Of a stretch of DNA of 64,000 bases, positions 34,459 through 43,743 are shown in pieces (the first letter of the stretch is position 1; each line of letters begins with the position of its first letter). Below the pieces are notes generated by a model. That model made no database searches. It was given only the letters and a program-made list of their open reading frames with translations, and was not told the DNA's origin. Both the position numbers and the translations under genes were made by a program. The DNA is from Planctomycetota bacterium (GTDB taxonomy: Bacteria > Planctomycetota > UBA1135 > UBA2386): the NCBI GenBank assembly GCA_020638735.1, contig JACKHZ010000013.1, forward strand, positions 348,346 through 412,345, written 5' to 3'.

Positions 34459-35184
34459 TCATCTGGCCGGCCGGAGGCTAGCACACTGCGCGACGCCTTT
34501 CGACGGGGCCGCGACGCCCGGGGCTTCGGCGCCTGCGGTCCGTGGAGCGGGGACTGCGGCCGCGATGGCACCAGCCGCTTCGCGCGCCCGCCGCACCGCC
34601 GTGACGAACATCGCCACCACCGCGTGCCCGCGCTCCAGCTCCGGGTGGAAGCACGCGGCCAGCAACGGCCCCTTCCTCACCAGCACCGGATCACCGTCGC
34701 GGCGCGCGAGCACTTCGCAGTCGCCGACCGCGGTGATGCGCGGCGCGCGGATGAAGGTGCCGGTCGTGCCCTCGGGCAACTCGTTCGACTCGAGCTGCAG
34801 CGCGAACGTGCCGCTGTGGAACTGCCGCCCGTAGCCGTTGCGCACGACAGTGATCGGCAGCAGCCCGTAGCTGCGTTGCTGCGGGTTCTCGACGCGCTCC
34901 GCCAGCAGGATCATGCCGGCGCAGGTCGCGAACACCGGCAGGCCGGACGCGAGCGCTTCGCCGAGCGGACCCCACAGGCCTTCGACGTCGAGCAGCTTGA
35001 GCATCGTCGTGCTCTCGCCGCCCGGCAGCACCAGGCCGTCGAGGCCGCGCAGGCCGTCGGCGGTGCGCACCTGGCGCGTGCGCACGCCGAACGCCGCGAG
35101 CGCCTGCTCGTGGTCGTCGAAGTCACCCTGCAGGGCCAGCACGCCGACCAGCGGCGCGCCATCTTCCGTGCGCACGTCGCCCAT
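34459..35184 (-). CDS. pdxT: PLP synthase glutaminase subunit PdxT
   Basis: 241 residues, of which the first 195 are a normal PdxT. It releases ammonia from glutamine and passes it to PdxS in the R5P-dependent vitamin B6 pathway. Catalytic triad region: FATCAGMILLAERVEN (Cys nucleophile) and AACFHPELERGHAVVAMFVT (His-Glu). The substrate loop LPGGESTTMLKLL is exact. The last 45 residues (PAPRTAGAEAPGVAAPSKGV) are a low-complexity tail not seen in typical PdxT. It starts 3 bp after the pdxS stop, so the two are coupled. Confidence 0.95.
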   Translation of the reverse strand: MGDVRTEDGAPLVGVLALQGDFDDHEQALAAFGVRTRQVRTADGLRGLDGLVLPGGESTTMLKLLDVEGLWGPLGEALASGLPVFATCAGMILLAERVENPQQRSYGLLPITVVRNGYGRQFHSGTFALQLESNELPEGTTGTFIRAPRITAVGDCEVLARRDGDPVLVRKGPLLAACFHPELERGHAVVAMFVTAVRRAREAAGAIAAAVPAPRTAGAEAPGVAAPSKGVAQCASLRPAR

Positions 35185-35187
35185 GGC

Positions 35188-36102
35188 TCAGATACCGCGC
35201 TTGGCGAGCAGCTGGTCCTCCGGCAGCTCGCTGATGTTGATGCCGACCATCGGCTCGCCGAGGCCCTTCGACACCTCGACCAGCACCTTGGCGTCGCGGA
35301 AGTGCGTCACCGCGCGCACGATCGCCTTGGCGCGCTTCTGCGGATCGCCCGACTTGAAGATGCCGGAGCCGACGAACACCGCCTCGGCGCCGAGCTGCAT
35401 CATCAGCGCCGCGTCGGCCGGGGTGGCGACGCCGCCCGCCGAGAAGTTGGGCACCGGCAGCTTCTGCGCCTCGGCGACCCACTGCACCAGCTCGACCGGC
35501 ACGCGCAGCTCGCTCGCCTTCTTCTCCAGCTGCTTCTCGTCCATCGCCCGCAGCTCCTTGATCTGCGACATCAGCGCGCGCATGTGCCGCACCGCCTCGA
35601 CGACGTTGCCGGTGCCGGCCTCGCCCTTGGTGCGGATCATCGCCGCGCCTTCGTGGATGCGACGCAGCGCCTCGCCGAGGTCGCGGCAGCCGCAGACGAA
35701 CGGCGTCTTGAACACGCGCTTGTCGACGTGGAACTGCTCGTCGGCCGGCGTCAGCACCTCGCTCTCGTCGATGCAGTCGACCTCCATCGCCTCGAGCAGC
35801 TGCGCCTCGACGAAGTGGCCGATGCGCACCTTGGCCATCACCGGGATCGACACCGCCTTCTGGATCGCGGCGATCATCTCCGGGTCGCTGGCGCGCGCGA
35901 CGCCGCCGAACTTGCGGATGTCGGCCGGCACGCGCTCCAGCGCCATGACCGCGCAGGCGCCCGCCTCTTCGGCGATGCGCGCCTGGTCGGCGTCGATGAC
36001 GTCCATGATGACGCCGCCTTTGAGCTGTTCGCAGAAGCCGATCTTGCTGACGACTTCTTCGGCGGAGAATCCGGGGACCTGCGGGAACGGGTGCTTGGTC
36101 AT
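35188..36102 (-). CDS. pdxS: PLP synthase subunit PdxS
   Basis: 304 residues, exactly typical. It builds pyridoxal 5'-phosphate from ribose 5-phosphate, glyceraldehyde 3-phosphate and ammonia. Highly conserved: GVIMDVIDADQARIAEEAGA, ALERVPADIRKFGGVARAS, the Schiff-base Lys in IPVMAKVRIGHFVEAQ, GTGNVVEAVRHMR and FVGSGIFKSGDPQKRAKAIV. It lies 61 bp downstream of the PdxR-type regulator gene and directly upstream of pdxT, on one strand, as an operon. Confidence 0.98.
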   Translation of the reverse strand: MTKHPFPQVPGFSAEEVVSKIGFCEQLKGGVIMDVIDADQARIAEEAGACAVMALERVPADIRKFGGVARASDPEMIAAIQKAVSIPVMAKVRIGHFVEAQLLEAMEVDCIDESEVLTPADEQFHVDKRVFKTPFVCGCRDLGEALRRIHEGAAMIRTKGEAGTGNVVEAVRHMRALMSQIKELRAMDEKQLEKKASELRVPVELVQWVAEAQKLPVPNFSAGGVATPADAALMMQLGAEAVFVGSGIFKSGDPQKRAKAIVRAVTHFRDAKVLVEVSKGLGEPMVGINISELPEDQLLAKRGI

Positions 36103-36163
36103 GGCTCGGTGTGCAGTGCTGTAGGGAGGTTGGAAGTTCGGACAGGGGCCAGTCAGGCAGAGA

Positions 36164-37672
36164 TCACAAGAACGGCTGCGCGACGGCGTCGTGCCGCAGC
36201 AGCTCGCGGGCGCACTCGCCGAGCACCCGCACGCCGCGCTCGATCGCGTCGACGTCGGCGCGGGTCAGCGACAGGCGCACACCGCGCGACGCCGCGCCGT
36301 CGAGGTCGAAGGCGCGGCCGGGCACCACGCGCACGCCGCGCTTGGCGCAGGCCTCGGCGAGCCGTTCGCCGTGGCCGGGCAGCGGCAGCTCGAGCCAGGC
36401 GACGAAGCCGCCGTCCGGGTCGGTCACGCGGCAGCCGTCGGGCAGGTGCTTCGCAGCGGCGCGCTGCAGCGCGTCGTGACGACGACGCAGCTCGGCGCGC
36501 AGGCCGTCGAGGTGGCGGTCGAAGTGACCGCGGCGCACGAACTCGACCAGCGCCGCCTGCAGCAGCGGGCTCGACTCGAGGTCCATGAAGCCCTTCACCG
36601 CCGCCATCGGCTGCAGCAGCTCCGGGCTGCCGGCAACCCAGCCGATGCGCAGCGCCGGGAACAGCTCCTTGGACACCGTCGCGACCGTCACCGTCAGGCC
36701 GCGCGCGTCGAGCGAGCGCAGCGACGGCAGCGCTTCGCCGCGGCAGCGCAGCGAGTACTGGTATTCGTCCTCCAGCACCACCACCGAGCTCTGCTGCACG
36801 ATCGCCGCGAGCTGGTGCCGCTGCTCGAGGTCGAGCGTGCGGCCGGTCGGGTTGTGGAAGGTCGGCATCAGGTAGCACAGCTTGACCGACGGCCGCGCCA
36901 GCACGCGTTGCAGGTGCGCGAGGTCGAGCCCGTCGGGGCCGAACGCGACCGACACGACGTTGACGCCGTGCGCGCGCAGCAGGCCGTGCATGTTGTGGTA
37001 CGACGGCGAGGTCACGACGACCGTGTCGCCTGGCCCGCACAGCGTGCGCAGCACGAGGTCGAGCGCCTGCTGCGCGCCGGCCGTGACCAGCAGCTGTTCG
37101 GCGCCGAGCCCCGGGTCGATGTCGTGCATGCGCTCGGCGAGCAGCTGGCGGAGCTCGAGCAGACCGCCGGTGTGGTGGCCGTAGCCGAGCAGCTCGCCGC
37201 CGCGCTGCTGCAGCACCGCGTCCATCGCCTCGCGCCACTCGTCGACCGGGAACTGCGCGTCGTCGGGCGACAGCTCGGCGAAGTTGGCGACCGGCGCGGT
37301 GCCGTCGGCCAGCGCCGGCGCGCGCGTCATCTCCTGGGAGCGGCGCACCGCCGCCTCGGCGTAGGCGCTGAGCAGTCGGCGCTGCGGCGCCGGCTCGCCG
37401 TTGGTCGCGGTGGCGATCACCACCGTGCCGCGGCCGACCTCACCGGCGACGAGGCCCTGCACGGCGAGGCGGCGATAGCCTTCCTGCACCGTCGCGCGGC
37501 GCACGTCGCACGCCTTTGCGACCTCGCGGATCGGCGGCAGCCGTTCGCCGAGCCCCAGACGCCCGCCCTCGATCGCATGCGCGTAGAACGCGGCGATCTG
37601 CTCGGCCATCGGCAGGCCAGCGGGGTCGAGGGTCGGCAGCAGGGTCGGCACCTGCGCAGGTGTAGCGGACAA
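36164..37672 (-). CDS. pdxR: MocR-family GntR-aminotransferase regulator, PdxR-like
   Basis: 502 residues if read from the TTG at 37672, 495 from the in-frame GTG at 37651. N-terminal GntR winged helix (LGERLPPIREVAKACDVRRA, then TVQEGYRRLAVQGLVAGEVG), followed by a type I aminotransferase fold that binds PLP: the Lys is in TVSKELFPALRIGWVAG and an Asp in VVLEDEYQYSLR. MocR regulators sense PLP through this domain. Its place upstream of pdxST and a dyad just ahead of its start argue for PLP-responsive control of B6 synthesis. Normally pdxR is divergent from pdxST; here it is co-directional and first in the operon. Confidence 0.88.
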   Translation of the reverse strand: MSATPAQVPTLLPTLDPAGLPMAEQIAAFYAHAIEGGRLGLGERLPPIREVAKACDVRRATVQEGYRRLAVQGLVAGEVGRGTVVIATATNGEPAPQRRLLSAYAEAAVRRSQEMTRAPALADGTAPVANFAELSPDDAQFPVDEWREAMDAVLQQRGGELLGYGHHTGGLLELRQLLAERMHDIDPGLGAEQLLVTAGAQQALDLVLRTLCGPGDTVVVTSPSYHNMHGLLRAHGVNVVSVAFGPDGLDLAHLQRVLARPSVKLCYLMPTFHNPTGRTLDLEQRHQLAAIVQQSSVVVLEDEYQYSLRCRGEALPSLRSLDARGLTVTVATVSKELFPALRIGWVAGSPELLQPMAAVKGFMDLESSPLLQAALVEFVRRGHFDRHLDGLRAELRRRHDALQRAAAKHLPDGCRVTDPDGGFVAWLELPLPGHGERLAEACAKRGVRVVPGRAFDLDGAASRGVRLSLTRADVDAIERGVRVLGECARELLRHDAVAQPFL

Positions 37673-37702
37673 TCGCTGCGGGTCAATCGGGACAATTTGT
37701 CC
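37667..37702. promoter_or_regulatory. Candidate PdxR operator (dyad plus direct half-site)
   Basis: GGACAA-T-TTGTCC at 37690-37702 is a perfect inverted repeat, and an additional GGACAAT at 37667-37673 repeats its left arm in the same direction, 23 bp away (about two helical turns). MocR regulators often use direct and inverted half-sites with such spacing. The site overlaps the TTG start and lies upstream of the alternative GTG start. Confidence 0.5.
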
Positions 37703-37885
37703 TGGGTCGAGCCACGGATCCTCGGACGGACGGGTCCGGCATCACCGGATCCACGCTTGAGGCGCCACCTCCGTTTGTCTCACCTCCCAAGCGACCATCT
37801 TGTCGAGACTTGCGGCTGACGCTCCACGCCGACCAGGCCCAGGCGCCTCCCGGGTGTCCGATATCCCGGCACCGGGAGGAGCATC

Positions 37886-38872
37886 GTGGAGAACCACCAC
37901 AGTTGGGACATTCGCTGGGGCATCGCCATCGCCGTCGGACTCGCCGCAGCCCTGGTCGGCACGACCTGCATCGAGGGTGAGATGGCCGATCCGCGCCGGC
38001 TCGCGGAGATGGAACCGGCCCCCGACCTCAGCTTCGTCGAGTACCAGCTGCTGCCGGCGGTCGGCAACGTGGTCACGGCGGCGCGCCCGCCAGCCGCCCC
38101 TGTCGGCGAGTTCGCCGGCGCCGAGCGCACCGAGCTTCGCCGCGAACGCGTGCAGATCGCGGTCGGCGAGAACGCGGCCGGCAGCATCGACGCGTCGCTG
38201 CGCGACGCCTTCGCCCGCTTCGAGCCAAGCCTCGCCGGCGATTACCTGGAGGTCACCGACCGCGACGCGATCGAGCTGCTGATGCTCGGCAAGGTCGACC
38301 TGGCGCTGGTCGGCGGCAAGCTGTCGCCGCGGGACCTCGACGCCGGGCTGCGCGCCACGACGCTCGGCGTCGAGCTGTTCGCGCTGGTGGTCGCCCCCGG
38401 CAACCCGGTGCGCAGCCTGACGGCCGACCAGGTCCGCCAGGTGTTCACCGGTCGGCTGCGGGACTGGTCCGAGCTAGGCCTGCCGCCGGGCCCGATCGTG
38501 CCGGTCGTGCCGAGCCAGCACGCGCTGGCCGAACGCGCGCAGCGCGCGCTGATGCCCGGCGACGCGTTCGCCCCGGGTTGCATACACGTCGCCAGCGAAC
38601 GGCACGTCGTCGACCAGCTGCTGCGCGAGCCGGGCGCGATCGGCGTCGTGCGCCTCGACGGCGTGTCGCGCGAGCAGGGCCAGCGCGTCGTGCAGATCGA
38701 CTGGGTCGACCCGTCGCTCGACAACTTCGCCAACGGCAACTACCCGTTCGGCACGCCGCTGCAGCTGATCGCGGCCGATGGCAAGAACGCCCGGGCCGAC
38801 GCGTTGCTGGCGTTCGCGCGCGGCGACGACGGCCGCCGCCTGCTCGGCCGCACGCTAGCGACGCGGCCCTGA
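37886..38872 (+). CDS. PstS-like periplasmic binding protein (solo)
   Basis: 328 residues from a GTG at 37886 behind gggagga, a good ribosome site. An N-terminal membrane or signal-anchor helix (WGIAIAVGLAAALVGTTC) precedes a linker and then a phosphate-binding-protein-like type II fold: IAVGENAAGSIDASLRDAF, LMLGKVDLALVGGKLSPRDL, VVAPGNPVRSLTADQVRQVF, LRDWSELG, and AIGVVRLDGVSREQGQRVVQ. The usual Pst permease, ATPase and PhoU genes are absent, so a signalling or scaffold role is more likely than transport. Ligand unproven. Confidence 0.75.
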   Translation: MENHHSWDIRWGIAIAVGLAAALVGTTCIEGEMADPRRLAEMEPAPDLSFVEYQLLPAVGNVVTAARPPAAPVGEFAGAERTELRRERVQIAVGENAAGSIDASLRDAFARFEPSLAGDYLEVTDRDAIELLMLGKVDLALVGGKLSPRDLDAGLRATTLGVELFALVVAPGNPVRSLTADQVRQVFTGRLRDWSELGLPPGPIVPVVPSQHALAERAQRALMPGDAFAPGCIHVASERHVVDQLLREPGAIGVVRLDGVSREQGQRVVQIDWVDPSLDNFANGNYPFGTPLQLIAADGKNARADALLAFARGDDGRRLLGRTLATRP

Positions 38873-38894
38873 CGGACCGCCTCGCGACGCGCCG

Positions 38895-39671
38895 TCAGAA
38901 CGTGATGCCGGCGGTCAGGAAGATGCCCTGCAGGTCGATGTCGGCGTCGAAGTCGCGGTCCGACGCGCGCCCGTTGACGTTGAGCAACAGGTAGCGGTAG
39001 CCGCCCATCACGTCGAACTCCTCGGTGATCTGCCAGCGGGCGTTGGTCTCGAAGTCCCAGTACTTGCCATTGCCGTCGCCGAGGTCGGCGGACATCACGC
39101 CGAGGTTGGCGCCGACCGTCACCGGGCCCCAGACCGCTTCGGCCTCGACGAACGGCAGCGGCACGAGCACCGACGTCTGCACCGACTCGCGCAGCGCGCC
39201 GCTCTGCGCCGACACGTCCAGCGAGTAGAAGCCGAGCTCGACGCCGGCGGCCAGGCGGACATAGGCGTCGTAGCCGAGCCACGGCAGGTCCTCGCGCAGC
39301 AGCTCGTAGCCGTAGTTGGCGGCCGCCGCCCAGAACTGCGCGTTGCTCTGCACCTGGGTGCCGGCGGTGAGGTCGCCGAAGTTCTGCGTCAGCGCACCCG
39401 AGCCGCTGTTGTCGAAGCCGAAGCCGTGCAGCTTGATGCGGTGCCGCTCGTAGTCGGTGCGCAGCGCCAGATAGGGCGACGCCTGCGAGCTGCCCTGGCC
39501 CAACTGGCCGTAGACGCTGTTGGACGGCGGCACCGGCGCCTGCGCGGCGTTCTGCAACGCGACGTCGCCGCGCGCGCGCAGCATCATGACGCCGGCGTCG
39601 GCGCGGTAGGTCTGACCGACGCAGGCGACGAAGGACAGGGACGAGAGGAGCAGCAGCCCGTGCAGCTTCAT
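38895..39671 (-). CDS. Outer-membrane beta-barrel-like lipoprotein
   Basis: 258 residues. Type II signal peptide with lipobox (SSLSFVACVG). The mature part has amphipathic beta strands ending with aromatic residues (YLALRTDYERHRIKLHGFGF, FDVMGGYRYLLLNVN), and the C-terminus is LTAGITF with a terminal Phe, the usual barrel-assembly signal. Paralogous in layout to the next gene. Substrate or channel activity unknown. Confidence 0.7.
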   Translation of the reverse strand: MKLHGLLLLSSLSFVACVGQTYRADAGVMMLRARGDVALQNAAQAPVPPSNSVYGQLGQGSSQASPYLALRTDYERHRIKLHGFGFDNSGSGALTQNFGDLTAGTQVQSNAQFWAAAANYGYELLREDLPWLGYDAYVRLAAGVELGFYSLDVSAQSGALRESVQTSVLVPLPFVEAEAVWGPVTVGANLGVMSADLGDGNGKYWDFETNARWQITEEFDVMGGYRYLLLNVNGRASDRDFDADIDLQGIFLTAGITF

Positions 39672-39726
39672 GCCTGGAAGCATCGCCGCGGAGCGGGCTC
39701 TGCGCCAGCGGCACCGCATGCGCGCC

Positions 39727-40515
39727 TCAGAATCGCAGGCCACCGCCGAACGTCCAGCCACGCAGCTGCAGGTCCAACGTGTAGCCCTCGGTGCCCGTGG
39801 AGCCGGTGCCATCGAGGTCGAGGAAGCGATAGCCGCCGAACAGGTGCAGGCCGGCAGCGAGCCGGTATTCGAACATCGCCGACGCGTCGAGGAACCTGCC
39901 GCCGCTGTCGCCGAGCCCCTCGACCTCCAGGAAGCCGAGCTCGCCGACCGCGGTCACCGGCCCGAGCCCGCCCTCGACGCGCACGAACGGCATCGGCACG
40001 AACACGACGTCGTCGATCTGTTCGCTGCCGCCGAGGTTGGCGTCGCGGGCGACGAAGTCGATCGCGAACACGTCCACCGCGACGCCCGGCGAGACCTTCA
40101 GCGGCCCGAGCTCCAGGTCGTAGACCGCGTCGATCTTGCCGACGCTCAGGTCGAGCGAGGTCTCGACCTGATCGCCCTGCGCGAGCCCGCCGAACGTGTC
40201 GTCGAGACGCCCGCTGCCGGCCTGGCGCAGCCAGAACACCGACGCGGTCAGCACCGGCGCGCCGAGGTCGGCCTGGACCCGCACGAAGGGTGAACCGTGG
40301 GCGTCGCGCAGCCCGAAGGCGCTGCCGATGCCCTGCTGGGCGGAGCCGCTCGCGCTGCCGGTGCCGTCGTCGAGCGCCAGGCTGCCGCCCAGGGAGGCGT
40401 AGGAGTAGCCGAGCTGCGCCGTGACGCCGGTCGACGAGCAGGCGGCGAGGCAGAGCGCCGCCGCGGCGGCCGACAGGCGCGCGACGCGGGCCGCGCTGGA
40501 GGGGGTCGTGGTCAT
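39727..40515 (-). CDS. Outer-membrane beta-barrel-like lipoprotein
   Basis: 262 residues. Signal peptide with lipobox (LCLAACSSTG). Its pattern of strand, turn and GGYRFLDLDGTGSTGTEGYT with C-terminal FGGGLRF parallels the gene at 38895-39671 (GGYRYLLLNVN), so the two are probably tandem paralogues of one outer-membrane family, 55 bp apart. VVFVPMPFVRVEGGLGPVTA corresponds to VLVPLPFVEAEAVWGPVTV in the neighbour. Function is unknown. Confidence 0.7.
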   Translation of the reverse strand: MTTTPSSAARVARLSAAAAALCLAACSSTGVTAQLGYSYASLGGSLALDDGTGSASGSAQQGIGSAFGLRDAHGSPFVRVQADLGAPVLTASVFWLRQAGSGRLDDTFGGLAQGDQVETSLDLSVGKIDAVYDLELGPLKVSPGVAVDVFAIDFVARDANLGGSEQIDDVVFVPMPFVRVEGGLGPVTAVGELGFLEVEGLGDSGGRFLDASAMFEYRLAAGLHLFGGYRFLDLDGTGSTGTEGYTLDLQLRGWTFGGGLRF

Positions 40516-40632
40516 GTTCCGCGGGTTGGCTGCATACCTAGTCGCGACGAGCCGCAGCGTTGCATTGCCTCATCGACGCGAGCACACTGCCGCCTCGACC
40601 GGACCCCGAATCAGCCCGTCCCCGGAGCCCGC

Positions 40633-41460
40633 ATGAACCGCCGCACTCTACGCCACCATGCCTTCGTCGGTCTCGTCGGCGCGCTGCTCTCCGGCTGCTT
40701 CGTCCCGGACGACGCCCGCCCGCAGGTCGGCATGGCCGCCAACGTCGCGTCCAAGTACGTGCACCGCGGCATGACCATGGTGGACAAGTTCGTCGTGCAG
40801 CCGCAGCTGGTGGTGGCCCTGCCGACCGTCACCGGCGACGCGATCCGCGTCACCGCCAAGGGCAACGCCAACCTCTACAACGACACCGGCGACGCGTGGT
40901 TTCCCGACGGCCACGCCGGGCGCTTCTCGCAGATCGACTTCATCGCCGACTACCAGCGCAACCTCGGCACCTTCTCGTTCCTCGAGGACCTGACCGTCAA
41001 GGGCGGCGTCTTCAACTACAACCTGCCCAACGGCCAGGAGTTCCCCAACGGCGAACGCGGCACGACCTCGGAGGTGTTCGTCGACGTCTCGGCGACCGTG
41101 CTCGAGGCGACGCCGTACTTCTCGTGGCACTACGACTTCGACGAGGTGCGCGCGCCCTACTACCGCGGCGGCATCACCGAGTCGTTCGACTTCGGCAAGG
41201 GCTTCTCGCTGGTGCTCGACGGCTCGCTCGGCTACGCGACCTCGGCGCAGTCGGCGTGGATGTACGGGCTCGACACGAGCGGCTGGGCCGACCTGCGCGG
41301 CAGCGCGACGCTCAACTACCAGTACGACGCCCGCACCACCTTGAGCGCCAGCGCCAACGGCTCGCGCATGATGGACCGCACGCTCAACGACTGGTTCGAG
41401 CTGCTCGGCATCGACGCCGACCCGATCTGGTTCACGTTCGGCGTGGCGTTCGCGTTCTGA
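40633..41460 (+). CDS. TorF-like putative outer-membrane protein (lipoprotein)
   Basis: 275 residues. Type II signal peptide (FVGLVGALLSGCFVPDDARP). The mature part begins VGMAANVASKYVHRGMTMVD, close to the N-terminus of TorF-type putative outer-membrane proteins (short barrels with an SKYxxRG start). Strands follow (FSQIDFIADYQRNLGTFSF) and the end is FGVAFAF. Divergent from the barrel pair at 38895-40515. Confidence 0.7.
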   Translation: MNRRTLRHHAFVGLVGALLSGCFVPDDARPQVGMAANVASKYVHRGMTMVDKFVVQPQLVVALPTVTGDAIRVTAKGNANLYNDTGDAWFPDGHAGRFSQIDFIADYQRNLGTFSFLEDLTVKGGVFNYNLPNGQEFPNGERGTTSEVFVDVSATVLEATPYFSWHYDFDEVRAPYYRGGITESFDFGKGFSLVLDGSLGYATSAQSAWMYGLDTSGWADLRGSATLNYQYDARTTLSASANGSRMMDRTLNDWFELLGIDADPIWFTFGVAFAF

Positions 41461-41469
41461 CGCGAGGCC

Positions 41470-43743
41470 TCACCGGCGCCGCAGACGGAACAGGCCGCGG
41501 CCCTGGTCGACGACCAGCGACATGTCGCCGGGCTTGGCGCCCTCGGGCAGCGTGTCCTCGAACACCGGCGCGGTGCGCGGCGCGGCCTCGGTGCCGTCCT
41601 GCGAATCGAACGGCAGGCGCGTCTCGCCGACCTGCAGCGAGATGTGGTTGCCGCGTCGCTGCACCGAGAACCAGCCGCGGAAGTCGTCGTCGCTGTCTTC
41701 CGGCACCTGCCACTCGACGAAGCGCGGCTCGGCCAGCGGCTCGCACTGGAAGCCGTTGCCACCGTCGAGGCACTTCACGACCTCGACGCGCCACTTCTCA
41801 CCATTGGCACCCGAGCGCGTGCAGCGGATGCCGTAGCCGCGGTTGCCGAAGTCGAAGTGCAGACCGACGGTGGCGTAGGGGCCGTTCTCGGAGGCGTTCT
41901 CGGAGGCGATGGAGCCGAACCACTCCCAGTAGTTCTCGTCGCCCAGCGCGGTGCTCATCGTGCGCATGTCGCGCTTGGCCAGGCAGCGCACGCGACGGTC
42001 CTTGGGATCGGGGATCTCCTGCCACGCGTTGTCGTCGCGATCGCGGCGCCACGCCGGGTTGCCGGCGAACCCGAGCAGCGGCTCCTCGATCGGGCAGTCG
42101 CCGACCGTCACGCGGTGCGTCGACGACACCGTCGCGTGACCGGCGATCCCGTCACCGACCTCACCGACCTCGGCGACGATGTCGAACGGCACCCCGGGCA
42201 GCCCGTCCTCGATCTTGAGGCCGACCTGCTGCTGATCGAGGCGCGTCGTCGCGACGACGCCCATCGGGAAGCGCCAGTCGTAGCTCAGCTTGTCGCCGTC
42301 GGGGTCACTGGCGACGACCTTCAGCGTGAAGCGGCCGTCGAGGTCGACCTTCGACGGCCCCTCGATCGCGGCGATGACCGGCAGGCGATTGTCGCCACCG
42401 CTGCCGCCACCGCCGTCGTCACCACCGCCACGCGTGGCGAAGAAGATGCCGACCGCGGCCGCCACCGCGACCAGCCCGCCGATCGCGAACAACGGCGCCT
42501 TGCTCTTGCCGCCGCGGCCGCCGGACGGGGTCGTGCCGTCGCCGGTCTCGTGGAACTGCGTTCGCTTCGCGTTCGGCGCGCCGCCGTCGGCCAGGAACGC
42601 GAACTCGCCCGAATCGAGCAGCCCACCGCGGGCACCGCTGGCGGGCTTTTCCGCCGGCGCCGGCGGTGTCGCTTCGATGCGGCTCGGCGCCGGCACCGTG
42701 CGTTCGATGGCCGAGTCGCTTCCGGGCTTGCCGACGACGCGCCCGCCTTGGCCGCCGCCGCTGACGATCGTGTCGGTGCGCACGCCGTCCGCGGCGACCA
42801 CCTTCATCAGCTCGTTGAGCAGCTCGTCGAGCTCCTTGTAGCTCGACGGCCGCTGGTTGCGGTCGCAGGCCATCATGCGCCGCGTCAGCGCGCCGACCCG
42901 CGGGTGCACCGCCGGGTTCTCGGCGCACGGGTCCGGCCCCATCGCCTCGCGCTTCTTGGTGACGATGTCGGTCAGCTTGCCGCTGCGAAACGCCGGCGCG
43001 CCGACGAGCATCTCGTAGAGCACGCAGCCGAGGCCGTAGATGTCGCTGCGGAAGTCGACCGAGTCCGGGTCGTCGAACTGCTCGGGCGACATCGTCGATG
43101 GCGTGCCCATCACCGAGCCCGGCGACGTCAGGCCCGCGCCGACCTGCTCGTGCGTCATACGCGCGAGGCCGAGGTCGACCAGCTTGGGCGTGAACGGGAA
43201 GTGGATGTCGATCGCCGTCGAGGTCACCGACTCGAGCAGGATGTTCTCCGGCTTGACGTCGCGATGGATGATGTCCATCTGGTGCGCGTGGCCCAGCGCC
43301 TGCGCCGTGGCGCGGATCAGCCGCAGCGCCGCATTCGCCGACGTCGGCCCGTTCTCGCGGATCCAGCCCTTGAGGCTCGGGCCGTCGATGAACTCCATCA
43401 CCAGGTACGACTGCCCCTCGGCCGTCGTGTCCGCCATGTGGCAGGCGACGATGTTGGTGTGCTTGATGCCGGCGAGGATCTTGGCCTCGCGCTGGAACCG
43501 CTGCGCGAACGAGGCGCCGCCGAGGTCGACCGACAGGAACTTCACCGCGACGCGCCGATCGAGGAAGTCCTGGCGGCCGGCGTAGACGACGCCCATGCCG
43601 CCGCGCGCGATCTCGTACTGCAGCGTGATGCCGGGGATCTTCGGCAGGTTGCCCGGAACGGTCGAATGGTCGTTGCCGCCGCCGGGTGTCCGGGTCGGGT
43701 CGATCTTGCGGAAGTTGCCGCCCTTCGGGTCGGTGCCGCTCAC
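41470..43743 (-). CDS. Ser/Thr protein kinase with C-terminal extracytoplasmic domain
   Basis: 757 residues from a GTG at 43743 that overlaps the stop of the upstream gene (GTGA). Kinase domain about 35-310: ARGGMGVVYAGRQ, VAVKFLS, catalytic HRDVKPEN, but DLGLAR in place of DFG, and SVMGTPSTMSPEQFDD. The juxtamembrane part is Pro/Ala-rich; a membrane helix (FAIGGLVAVAAAVGIFFATR) follows near residue 440 and a Gly-rich spacer, then an Ig-like fold (VIAAIEGPSKVDLDGRFTLK) and a final beta-jellyroll-like domain with Trp-rich strands. The extracytoplasmic part may sense or bind a ligand. Coupled translation with the MORN/redoxin lipoprotein suggests shared function. Confidence 0.92.
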   Translation of the reverse strand: MSGTDPKGGNFRKIDPTRTPGGGNDHSTVPGNLPKIPGITLQYEIARGGMGVVYAGRQDFLDRRVAVKFLSVDLGGASFAQRFQREAKILAGIKHTNIVACHMADTTAEGQSYLVMEFIDGPSLKGWIRENGPTSANAALRLIRATAQALGHAHQMDIIHRDVKPENILLESVTSTAIDIHFPFTPKLVDLGLARMTHEQVGAGLTSPGSVMGTPSTMSPEQFDDPDSVDFRSDIYGLGCVLYEMLVGAPAFRSGKLTDIVTKKREAMGPDPCAENPAVHPRVGALTRRMMACDRNQRPSSYKELDELLNELMKVVAADGVRTDTIVSGGGQGGRVVGKPGSDSAIERTVPAPSRIEATPPAPAEKPASGARGGLLDSGEFAFLADGGAPNAKRTQFHETGDGTTPSGGRGGKSKAPLFAIGGLVAVAAAVGIFFATRGGGDDGGGGSGGDNRLPVIAAIEGPSKVDLDGRFTLKVVASDPDGDKLSYDWRFPMGVVATTRLDQQQVGLKIEDGLPGVPFDIVAEVGEVGDGIAGHATVSSTHRVTVGDCPIEEPLLGFAGNPAWRRDRDDNAWQEIPDPKDRRVRCLAKRDMRTMSTALGDENYWEWFGSIASENASENGPYATVGLHFDFGNRGYGIRCTRSGANGEKWRVEVVKCLDGGNGFQCEPLAEPRFVEWQVPEDSDDDFRGWFSVQRRGNHISLQVGETRLPFDSQDGTEAAPRTAPVFEDTLPEGAKPGDMSLVVDQGRGLFRLRRR

